Shown piece after piece: positions 24,278 through 31,598 of a stretch of DNA of 64,000 bases (the stretch's first letter is position 1; the number at the start of each line of letters is the position of its first letter). The notes beneath the pieces are model-generated. The model was given only the letters and a program-made list of their open reading frames with translations. It was not told the origin of the DNA and ran no database searches. Source of the stretch: Chloroflexota bacterium (lineage in GTDB: Bacteria > Chloroflexota > Anaerolineae > Anaerolineales > Villigracilaceae); assembly GCA_023459215.1 (NCBI GenBank), contig JAEWVF010000018.1, positions 1 to 64,000 of the forward strand. The letters are read 5' to 3'. A program made the translations under genes and the position numbers.

Positions 24278-25134
24278 AATTCCGCTGGCAGCGACGACAC
24301 ATTGGCGAGTTGATCGCCAAAATCCTGATGTACTCTTCCTTTGTGCTGGTCATCGGCAGCCTGGGCCTAATCCTGTGGACGGTGCTCTCCAAAGGCTTGC
24401 CGGCCCTGACCTGGGAGATGGTCAGCCAGACTCCCAAGGGTGGTTTTTACCTGGGCAAGGAAGGCGGCATCCTGAACGCCATTATCGGTTCGCTTTACAT
24501 GGCCGGCGGCGGGACGCTGATTGCGCTCATTTTTAGCCTGCCGCTGGCGCTCTACCTCGAAACGTACCTGAACGGCTCGCGCTGGGGAGACTGGGTGCGG
24601 CTTTCGCTGGACGTTTTGTGGGGTATCCCCTCCATCGTTTATGGCGCGTTTGGATTTACCTTGATGCTGGCCCTGGGCATGCGCGCTTCGCTCCTGGGCG
24701 GCATCATCGTTTTGGCCCTGCTTGAACTGCCGATTATGACCCGCGCCATGGACGAAGTCATTCGCCGTATGCCGCGCGATTTGGAACACGCTGCCCTGGC
24801 GCTGGGTTCCACCAAACTGGAGGTTGCCACCCGGATTGTCATCCGTCAGATGATGCCCGGCATCGTCAGCGCTGTGCTGCTGGCCTTCGGTCGCGGGATC
24901 GGCGACGCGGCCTCGGTCCTGTTTACCGCCGGGTACACCGATCGCATCCCCTCCTCGCTGATGAGTCCCGCCGCTTCGCTGCCCCTGGCGGTTTTCTTCC
25001 AGTTGGGCACACCTTTCCCCGAAGTGCAGCAACGCGCCTACGCGTCTGCCTTGATCCTGACCCTGATTGTCCTGGCCATCAGCCTGGGTTCGCGCTGGCT
25101 TTCGGGCCGCGTTGGACGCTATACCATCAAATAA
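24274..25134 (+). CDS. pstA: Phosphate-type ABC transporter permease PstA
   Basis: The product has 286 residues with about six transmembrane helices. LPLALYLETYLNGSRWGDWVR, then GIPSIVYGAFGFTLML and the EAA loop IRRMPRDLEHAALALGSTKLEVATRIVIRQMMPG mark PstA. ATGA overlap with pstC. Together they form the membrane channel. The N-terminus is soluble for ~20 residues. Confidence 0.92.
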   Translation: MKFRWQRRHIGELIAKILMYSSFVLVIGSLGLILWTVLSKGLPALTWEMVSQTPKGGFYLGKEGGILNAIIGSLYMAGGGTLIALIFSLPLALYLETYLNGSRWGDWVRLSLDVLWGIPSIVYGAFGFTLMLALGMRASLLGGIIVLALLELPIMTRAMDEVIRRMPRDLEHAALALGSTKLEVATRIVIRQMMPGIVSAVLLAFGRGIGDAASVLFTAGYTDRIPSSLMSPAASLPLAVFFQLGTPFPEVQQRAYASALILTLIVLAISLGSRWLSGRVGRYTIK

Positions 25135-25154
25135 TCTGTACACAGGAAAAACTT

Positions 25155-25910
25155 ATGACCCCTCATATTCAGGTACGCAATCTCAACGCATGGTACAACG
25201 GCCAGAAAGCGCTCAAAGAAATCAATATTGAAATCCCGCGCAAACAAATTACGGTCATCATGGGCCCTTCGGGCTGCGGCAAGACCACCCTGCTCAAAAC
25301 CTTCAATCGTTTCTTCGAGCTAACCGACAACACCCGTCTGGAAGGCGAAGTGTTGGTCGATGGGGAAAATATCTATGCCAGCGATGTCGACGAAACCGAA
25401 GTGCGCAAACGGGTTGGGCTGCTCTCCCAACGCCCGACCCCGCTGCCGATGTCGATTTATGACAATGTTGCTTATGGTATGTACATCCACCAGATGAAAA
25501 AGGATACCCGCGCCTACAAGGATGCCGTCCGCCATTATCTCGAGCTGGCCGGTTTATGGGACGAGGTTGGCAAGCGCCTGCACGATCCGGCGACAGCGCT
25601 CTCGATTGGCCAGCAGCAGCGCCTGTGCCTGGCGCGCGGACTGGCGGTGGAGCCGGAAATCATCCTGGGCGATGAACCGACTTCGGCCCTCGACCCAATC
25701 TCATCCCAACATATTGAAAAGAAGCTGCTCGAATTAAAAACGCAGTACACAACGGTGGTTGTTACCCATACTCTGCGCCAGGCCAAACGCCTGGCCGACC
25801 ACGTGATTTTCATGTATCTGGGCGAGGTGGTCGAAGCCGGACCGGCGAGCGAAGTGTTCAACCATCCGCAGCAGGAACGGACAAAGCAATACCTGGAGGG
25901 ACTGTTTTAA
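25155..25910 (+). CDS. pstB: Phosphate-type ABC transporter ATP-binding protein PstB
   Basis: The product has 251 residues, the standard PstB length. Walker A is GPSGCGKTTLL, followed by the PstB-typical FNRFFELTDNTRLEGEVLVDG and RVGLLSQRPTPLPMSIYDNV. The signature is reduced to LSIGQQQRLCLARGLA (LSIGQ instead of LSGGQ), as seen in several PstB proteins. Walker B is IILGDEPTSALDP. It ends the importer operon. It is convergent with the methyltransferase gene, 4 bases away, without a visible terminator. Confidence 0.93.
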   Translation: MTPHIQVRNLNAWYNGQKALKEINIEIPRKQITVIMGPSGCGKTTLLKTFNRFFELTDNTRLEGEVLVDGENIYASDVDETEVRKRVGLLSQRPTPLPMSIYDNVAYGMYIHQMKKDTRAYKDAVRHYLELAGLWDEVGKRLHDPATALSIGQQQRLCLARGLAVEPEIILGDEPTSALDPISSQHIEKKLLELKTQYTTVVVTHTLRQAKRLADHVIFMYLGEVVEAGPASEVFNHPQQERTKQYLEGLF

Positions 25911-25914
25911 TCGG

Positions 25915-26613
25915 CTACCAAATCCCTGGGAACAGGCGATATTTTGTCCTTTGGGCAAATTCCTTGTAACCGGGCAGTTCCTCCTGCAAGGTTTGATCCT
26001 CCAGCGCGGTGCGGATGACCAAAACGACCACCAGCCCGATGGCCGGAATCAGCCCCCAGAGCGAACCGAAATAAAGCGGGATGGCGAGATACATCCACAG
26101 CGCACCGGCATAACCGGGATGACGCACCAGCCGGTAAGGCCCGCTGTCGATAACGTGATGTCCGCGTTCGGTTTGGATGCGCACCACCCCGGAGAAAAAC
26201 TTATTTTCCAGGAAAGCCCAGGTGCCCAAAATCAGCCCCAGGCAGAGAACGGCCAGCGTAGCCGGTCCAAGCCAGCCGGGTAGGGCCGGGCTCCAGCCCA
26301 GGCGCACATCCAGCCCCGAAACGAGCAAAATCAGGGTCGGCCCAAGCATGCCGACCAGCGGCATCAGCTTCTTATCCCATTCTTTGGCGTCACTGGCTTG
26401 TAACGATTTTGCCCGCTCGGCAAGAATGCCGGGATTTTTGCGCGCCGCCAGGATACGGCTGCCGATGGTTGAAACCAGGGTCAATCCGGCGTACACCCAG
26501 CCCGGAACCCAGTCCCAGCGGCCAACGATCAGCAGGGGCAGGAAAGAATAAAAAGAAGAGATGACCAGGAAGGCGAACAGGGCGCCAAGTGAAACTTTTG
26601 CAGGTGGATTCAT
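25915..26613 (-). CDS. Isoprenylcysteine carboxyl methyltransferase (ICMT/PEMT-like) family membrane protein
   Basis: The product is 232 residues when started at MNPPAKVSLG, where GGAG lies 7 bases upstream; the longer frame to 26649 has no such site. It has about five transmembrane helices. The C-terminal methyltransferase core is visible: IQTERGHHVIDSGPYRLVRHPGYAGAL (SAM-binding RHPxYxG motif) and LEDQTLQEELPGYKEFAQRTKYRLFPGIW with the conserved E-x7-YxxY. Bacterial members methylate lipids or other small substrates; the substrate is unknown. Confidence 0.85.
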   Translation of the reverse strand: MNPPAKVSLGALFAFLVISSFYSFLPLLIVGRWDWVPGWVYAGLTLVSTIGSRILAARKNPGILAERAKSLQASDAKEWDKKLMPLVGMLGPTLILLVSGLDVRLGWSPALPGWLGPATLAVLCLGLILGTWAFLENKFFSGVVRIQTERGHHVIDSGPYRLVRHPGYAGALWMYLAIPLYFGSLWGLIPAIGLVVVLVIRTALEDQTLQEELPGYKEFAQRTKYRLFPGIW

Positions 26614-26767
26614 GGGGGAACTCCTTTCGATGGCAGTTTGAGCGAACATCCAATTTTATTTTACATCGGATGAGCGCGATGGGTTTCACATCAGCCGGAA
26701 CTTAGGATTGGTTAATAAGCGTCATTTTTGCCAGGCAACCGGTTTATAATCATTTACGGAGTAGCCC

Positions 26768-28078
26768 ATGAAAAAGATTGCTTTTCTTCTTGTCATGCTT
26801 GCGGCCTTGTTCGGGTTCCTGCAACCCGGGCTGGCCCAATCGGATGCCCCGCTGGTGCTGGTGATGGAAGCCAAGGGTGTCGTTGCCCCGGCCATGAAGG
26901 AATACATCCTGCGCGGGATCAAAACGGCGGAACAGCGGGAAGCGGAATTATTGGTAATCAAGCTCAATACGCCCGGTGGTCTGGTCAGCGAAATGGAAGT
27001 GATTGTCCAGGCCATTCGCGCCAGCCAGGTGCCGGTGGTGGTGTACGTCAGTCCGCGCGGCGGGACGGCCGGCAGCGCCGGGGCGGTGATTACCATCGCT
27101 GGGCACGCTTCGGCCATGGCTCCCGAAACGATTATCGGTGCGGCCAGCCCGATTAGCGCTGATGGCCAGGATATGGCCGAAACGCTTGAGCGCAAACAAA
27201 AGGAGGCCCTGCGCGCCCAGGTTCGCGCCCTGGCCGAAGCGCGCAGCCCTGAAGCAATTTCCCTGGCCGAAGATATGATCGAGATTGCCAAGGCGGTTTC
27301 GGCCAAGGAAGCGATTGAAGTGGGTCTGGTGGATTTCATTGCCAGCGACCTGGACGATTTGCTCGCCCAACTCGATGGTTTCGAAGTTCAACTGGCCGAT
27401 GCTTCCCGGACGCTTAACACCGAAAACGCGCGTACCCAGGATTTGGGCATGTCGTTTATTGAGCAACTGCTCGACATCCTGGTCAACCCCAATATCACCT
27501 TCCTGCTGGTGACGATTGGCGTGCAGGCCATCCTGATTGAGATTTCCAGCCCTGGCGGCTGGGTGGCCGGATTTATCGGCGCGGTTTGCCTGGCGCTGGC
27601 GGCTTACGGGTTAGGCGTGTTGCCCGTCAACTGGTTCGGGGTGATTTTCCTGGTGTTGGCCTTTATTTTATTTATCCTGGAGGTCAAAACAGCCTCTTTT
27701 GGCGCATTGACGGCGGCCGGGGTCGGCTCTTTCATTGTGGGCGGCCTGGTGCTGTTCAACTCGCCGGGTGTGCCGCAGTTCCAGCAGGTTTCAATTCCGC
27801 TGGTGGTTGGGATGGGCATCTTTACCGGTGTCCTGTTTGCGATTATCGTCGGGTTTGCCATTCGCGCGCAGCACATCCCGCAGCGCACGGGGCGGGAAGC
27901 GCTGCCCGGCGCCAGCGGGACAGCCCTGAGTGCGATCGATCCGCGCGGCCAGGTTCAGGTACACAGCGAACAATGGAGCGCGGAACTGGCCGAGGGCGAG
28001 GCGCCCATCCAAAAAGGCCAGCCGGTTGAAGTCGTTGAATTGCAGGGTTTGCGCCTAAAAGTGCGCGTCAAGCGCTAA
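26768..28078 (+). CDS. NfeD-family membrane serine protease (ClpP-like plus NfeD C-terminal domain)
   Basis: The product has 436 residues. A signal peptide is followed by a ClpP-class domain (about 28-215): ELLVIKLNTPGGLVSEMEVIV and the nucleophile loop RGGTAGSAGAVITIAGHASAMAPETIIGAA with Ser near residue 103. The general-base Lys lies in the downstream helix region. Four or so transmembrane helices follow (about 235-375), then an OB-fold NfeD domain ending the protein (ALPGASGTALSAIDPRGQV...LRLKVRVKR). Relatives cleave stomatin-type SPFH proteins. No stomatin gene is adjacent here; instead a winged-helix/membrane pair follows. Confidence 0.9.
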   Translation: MKKIAFLLVMLAALFGFLQPGLAQSDAPLVLVMEAKGVVAPAMKEYILRGIKTAEQREAELLVIKLNTPGGLVSEMEVIVQAIRASQVPVVVYVSPRGGTAGSAGAVITIAGHASAMAPETIIGAASPISADGQDMAETLERKQKEALRAQVRALAEARSPEAISLAEDMIEIAKAVSAKEAIEVGLVDFIASDLDDLLAQLDGFEVQLADASRTLNTENARTQDLGMSFIEQLLDILVNPNITFLLVTIGVQAILIEISSPGGWVAGFIGAVCLALAAYGLGVLPVNWFGVIFLVLAFILFILEVKTASFGALTAAGVGSFIVGGLVLFNSPGVPQFQQVSIPLVVGMGIFTGVLFAIIVGFAIRAQHIPQRTGREALPGASGTALSAIDPRGQVQVHSEQWSAELAEGEAPIQKGQPVEVVELQGLRLKVRVKR

Positions 28079-28139
28079 GACTGCGCTACACGCTTGACGA
28101 GCCATTTTGCCCAAGATAGAATGAGTGTGCGAGGTGAAT

Positions 28140-28472
28140 ATGGAAAAAGCCCAACAACCACAGGACGATTTCGGCGCGTTTTTGTCAAGCATCAACCGCG
28201 CCATGAAATCTGAGAAGAATAGCAGTACCAGTGAAACGTCGATTCGGATTGTGCGTTACCTGGCCCATAACAATGAGGCGCGTATCGAAACCATCATGGT
28301 GAACGTGCGTTCATCCTTTTCCGATTTTTCGGAAGGGCTGCGCGAGCTGACTGATGCCGGATTGGTCAGAGTGGATGACGATGAGTCGGGCAGCGTGATC
28401 GAATTGACCGATGAAGGTCTGCGCTGGGCGCAAACCATGGTCGATTATGATGACGATGGGGAGGAACTGTGA
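28140..28472 (+). CDS. Small winged-helix-like protein, unknown
   Basis: The product has 110 residues from the ATG at 28140, with GAGGTGA upstream. The middle reads as a winged helix: ETSIRIVRYLAHNNEARIETIM, then a recognition-type helix FSDFSEGLRELTDAGLVRVD and a wing SGSVIELTDEGLRWAQTM. The C-terminus is acidic (DYDDDGEEL). The stop overlaps the GTG of the next gene, so the two products are probably made together. It may be a DNA-binding or protein-interaction adaptor for the membrane partner. Confidence 0.7.
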   Translation: MEKAQQPQDDFGAFLSSINRAMKSEKNSSTSETSIRIVRYLAHNNEARIETIMVNVRSSFSDFSEGLRELTDAGLVRVDDDESGSVIELTDEGLRWAQTMVDYDDDGEEL

Positions 28473-29161
28473 ACATCCTTTGGTACGAATGGCTGACCGT
28501 CGCCGGATTGGGTGCGCTGATTGGGATTACCGACATTATTTCACGCTACCGCGATGAGCCGGATAACGCCCTGGGTACTTTGCCCAGCGCTTTTTATCTA
28601 TTCGTCAACGCCCTGGCTTCTGCGCTGACCCTGGCCAGTGTGCGCGCCTTTGACTGGAATTTTGGCCTGCAAGGCCAGCAGGCGGCCTGGACCCAGGTGC
28701 TGGTCGCCGGATTTGGCGCGATGGCCATCCTGCGCACCTCATTATGGAATGTCCAGGTTGGCGACCAGACGGTTCCGATTGGGCTGAAGAGTTTTCTCGA
28801 TACCATTTTGGGCACGGTGGATCGGGCGGTGGATCGCAAGCGGGCCCAGCAGCGCGCGACTTCGGTCAGCACCATTATGAAGGATGTCGATTTCGAGAAA
28901 TCGGCCCAGGCCCTGCCGTCTTATTGCTTTGGCTTGTTGCAGAACCTTGCCCCCGATGAACAGGATAAATTTGCCCGCAAAGTGGCTTTGTTGACCGCTG
29001 CGCCGATGAACAATCGCGTTAAGGCGCTCCTGTTGGGCCTTTCCCTGATGAACCTGGTCGGTGAAAAAGTACTCGAAACTGCGGTTGCAAACCTGGGTGC
29101 AGATATTCGCGTCAGCCCGCCGCCTGCAAAACCCACCATCGGTGAGGCTGTTGGCGAGTAG
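28469..29161 (+). CDS. Membrane protein of unknown function, coupled to the winged-helix gene
   Basis: The product has 230 residues, GTG start overlapping the upstream stop (GTGA). Three hydrophobic segments lie in the first ~95 residues (about 6-22, 42-60, 78-92). A soluble ~130-residue cytoplasmic-type region follows: ILGTVDRAVDRKRAQQRATS and LPSYCFGLLQNLAPDEQDKFARKV. No recognised family. It overlaps the FkbM gene by one base, so three genes (28140-30015) appear to be one translational unit. Confidence 0.7.
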   Translation: MNILWYEWLTVAGLGALIGITDIISRYRDEPDNALGTLPSAFYLFVNALASALTLASVRAFDWNFGLQGQQAAWTQVLVAGFGAMAILRTSLWNVQVGDQTVPIGLKSFLDTILGTVDRAVDRKRAQQRATSVSTIMKDVDFEKSAQALPSYCFGLLQNLAPDEQDKFARKVALLTAAPMNNRVKALLLGLSLMNLVGEKVLETAVANLGADIRVSPPPAKPTIGEAVGE

Positions 29162-30015
29162 TGAAGAAGCTTTTCTTCTCCTTTTCCTCATGGATTGCCC
29201 GAACCCTGCCCCTGCCGCTCAAGCAGGGGCTGTATCGCTTTCCGCCCCTGGCGCGCTTTATTCGGGGTTCGATCAACGCCTCGGTTGCGGACGGTTTGAG
29301 CGAGGTCGAGATTGCGGCGGGCGATTTGATGGGTTATAAAATCTTGCTCAATTTGAAGGCCGAGAAAAGCCGCTGGCTGGGCACCTATGAGCCGGAACTG
29401 GCCGAGGCGGTGCGCGAATTCGTCCAACCCGGCAACATTGTCTATGATGTGGGCGCGAACATTAGTTACGTTTCGCTGCTCCTGGCCCATGCGGCTGGCC
29501 CTGCCGGGCGGGTGTATGCTTTCGAAGCCCTGCCTGCCAACGCGGAGCGCATCCGCCGCAACATTGCCCTGAACGGTTTTGAGCAGCGCATTCACCTTGT
29601 CCCGCAGGCTGTGGCCGACAAAAGCGGTGAATTGACTTTCTACGTACACGCCTCGGTGGGTATGGGCAAGCTGGCTGGGTCAGCCGGTCGGCGCGAGGAA
29701 CAATATCAGGCCGAAATCACTGTCCCGACCCTTGCGCTGGATGAATTTGTCTACCAGCAGGGCAACCTGCCTCCGCAGGTTGTCAAAATGGATATTGAAG
29801 GCGGCGAAGTTCTGGCCTTGCCGGGTATGAAACGCATCCTGGCTGAACATCATCCGCTTCTATTGCTTGAACTGCATGGCCCCGAATCGGAAAAGGTGGC
29901 CTGGGAAACCCTGACCGCTGCCGGCTATCGTCTGCACGAGATGGCAAACGGCTATCCGCCCATTGAAAGTCCCGAAAAGCTGGGCTGGAAAGCTTATGTG
30001 ATTGCAAAACCATAA
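29161..30015 (+). CDS. FkbM family methyltransferase
   Basis: The product has 284 residues, GTG start sharing a base with the preceding stop. The SAM-binding motif I is VYDVGANISYVSLLLA; family members usually have GANxG, so the Gly-to-Ser change is unusual. Later motifs are VYAFEALPANAERIRRNIALNG, VPTLALDEFV and VVKMDIEGGEVLALPGM, which are typical of FkbM. Such enzymes O-methylate sugars or glycan ends. Its neighbours downstream (CotH cassette, glycosyltransferase) fit a surface-polymer role, but this is inference. Confidence 0.85.
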   Translation: MKKLFFSFSSWIARTLPLPLKQGLYRFPPLARFIRGSINASVADGLSEVEIAAGDLMGYKILLNLKAEKSRWLGTYEPELAEAVREFVQPGNIVYDVGANISYVSLLLAHAAGPAGRVYAFEALPANAERIRRNIALNGFEQRIHLVPQAVADKSGELTFYVHASVGMGKLAGSAGRREEQYQAEITVPTLALDEFVYQQGNLPPQVVKMDIEGGEVLALPGMKRILAEHHPLLLLELHGPESEKVAWETLTAAGYRLHEMANGYPPIESPEKLGWKAYVIAKP

Positions 30016-30082
30016 GCAGAAACGCTCTTGGGCAGCGGCATGAAATTTTTAAAATAACAAGAGTTATTATTTGGAGGAAGCG

Positions 30083-30781
30083 TTGGACGGACTTTTATCA
30101 TTTCTCAAGAGATTAGCCGGCTTGATTGGCTTTGAAAGCCTGGATTTTGCGAGTGTCCTGTTTTCGCTATTCCTGGCAATTGCCGTGGCGTTCGTCATTT
30201 CGCAAATTTACAAATATACCCATCGCGGCTTGAATTATGAGTTGGCGTTCATGTCAACCCTGGTGCTTTTGGCTCCGATTATTTCGGTGGTGATGTTATT
30301 TATTCGCGGCGACCTGGTGCTTTCCCTGGGGTTAATTGGCTCACTTTCAATTATCCGTTTCAGAACCCCGATCAAGGATACGCGCGACATGGTTTTCCTG
30401 TTTTGGGTGATTGCGGTGGGCTTGGGCTGTGGCACCTATAACTGGAATGTTGTAATTATCTCTACAATTGTAATCAGTATCGTCATGTTCATCTTGTATT
30501 TTGTCCGCTATGGCCAATCTAATGCGACAGACTATGTTTTGGTTGTGACCGGCAAACTTGCCTTGAACAACCGCGAGATTGGGCAGGTGTTGAAACGCTA
30601 TGCCAGGGAGAGTCGCATCCGCTCTCAGGAAGTGGATGATGAGTTTTGGGAGATTATCTTTGAAGTGCGTTTAATCGATTTGGGCGAAGAGAGAACCGGG
30701 GCACTGTTTAATGAACTGAAGGCTATTGAAGGGGTTGACAAGGTTTCCCTGCTTGCACCGCAAATCGCCCTGCCGGTGTAG
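30083..30781 (+). CDS. DUF4956 family membrane protein
   Basis: The product is 232 residues from TTG at 30083, chosen because GGAGG lies 5 bases upstream (that site would fall inside the frame if the TTG at 30071 were used). Three or four transmembrane helices occupy the first ~145 residues and include the family signature LSLGLIGSLSIIRFRTPIKDTRDMVFLFW. The C-terminal ~85 residues are soluble, with a ferredoxin-like alternation (DYVLVVTGKLALNNREI...EGVDKVSLLAP). The gene overlaps the VTC gene by one base. DUF4956 has no established function; its neighbourhood suggests it acts with the polymerase at the membrane. Confidence 0.85.
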   Translation: MDGLLSFLKRLAGLIGFESLDFASVLFSLFLAIAVAFVISQIYKYTHRGLNYELAFMSTLVLLAPIISVVMLFIRGDLVLSLGLIGSLSIIRFRTPIKDTRDMVFLFWVIAVGLGCGTYNWNVVIISTIVISIVMFILYFVRYGQSNATDYVLVVTGKLALNNREIGQVLKRYARESRIRSQEVDDEFWEIIFEVRLIDLGEERTGALFNELKAIEGVDKVSLLAPQIALPV

Positions 30782-31590
30782 TGGACGATATAATGTTCCC
30801 GGTCCTTCGAAAAATTGTGCAGGATTTTCAAACGAATTGGCTGTCATCTAATTCAGCGGTAGATGCGGACAGCCGTTTCGAGTTGAAATACCGGCTTACC
30901 TATTTCCAATACCTGAAGATTCGAAATGCCATCCGGCCCTACATGGTGACGGACACGTACACGCGGGGGGCACCAAATTCCCGTTATCTGGTGCGTAGTC
31001 TCTATTTTGACACGGACGATTATCAAGCCTATGAACAAAAGATGAGTGGGGACTGTGACCGGGTCAAGTTCAGGTTGCGGACTTACGGAATTGAAAATAC
31101 CGAAAAAAATCCAGTCCGGGTGGAGCTTAAGTTGCGCCAGGGCAACCGGATGGTCAAGAAGAGTGTCTTTGTTCCGGGCGATGAGTACCGTTATTTTATG
31201 CGGCGCCGACATTGGCGCGATTTGCATGATCCGGTTACGACAGAGTTTGAGCGTCAGACCCTGACAAAGGGGCTAAGTCCGGTGGTATTGATTGAATATG
31301 AACGCGAGGGCTATCAGACCAGGTTAAACAGCGGCGTTCGAGTCACTTTTGACCACGATGTACGCAGCGCACATGCCAGAACCCTGTTCCCGGAGCGCCC
31401 CTTCTTTCAAGTTTTAATGCCAAAGAGCGTTATTTTGGAGATTAAGTTCAAGAATGAACTGCCCGGTTGGCTGAACGGGATGGTTCGTAGCCAGGGTTTA
31501 AAAGTGATTGCCAACAGCAAATACACGCAGGGTCTTCAGGTTGCCCGACATGATCTTCACCATCCCGAAAAAGTGATTTTGGTCAGGTAA
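30781..31590 (+). CDS. VTC-domain polyphosphate polymerase-like protein
   Basis: The product has 269 residues, GTG start overlapping the upstream stop; an ATG four codons in is an alternative. Tunnel-fold landmarks of the VTC4 domain are present in order: RFELKYRLTYFQY, LVRSLYFDTDDYQAY, RVKFRLRTYG, VRVELKLRQGNRMVKKS, VVLIEYEREGYQT, VRVTFDHDVRS, ILEIKFKNELPGWL and SKYTQGLQV. The basic and acidic residues needed for triphosphate-tunnel chemistry (R, K, E pairs) are kept. In yeast the VTC4 domain makes polyphosphate from ATP. There is no SPX sensor domain and no membrane anchor here; DUF4956 next door could supply the anchor. Confidence 0.9.
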   Translation: MDDIMFPVLRKIVQDFQTNWLSSNSAVDADSRFELKYRLTYFQYLKIRNAIRPYMVTDTYTRGAPNSRYLVRSLYFDTDDYQAYEQKMSGDCDRVKFRLRTYGIENTEKNPVRVELKLRQGNRMVKKSVFVPGDEYRYFMRRRHWRDLHDPVTTEFERQTLTKGLSPVVLIEYEREGYQTRLNSGVRVTFDHDVRSAHARTLFPERPFFQVLMPKSVILEIKFKNELPGWLNGMVRSQGLKVIANSKYTQGLQVARHDLHHPEKVILVR

Positions 31591-31598
31591 TTTAAGCT

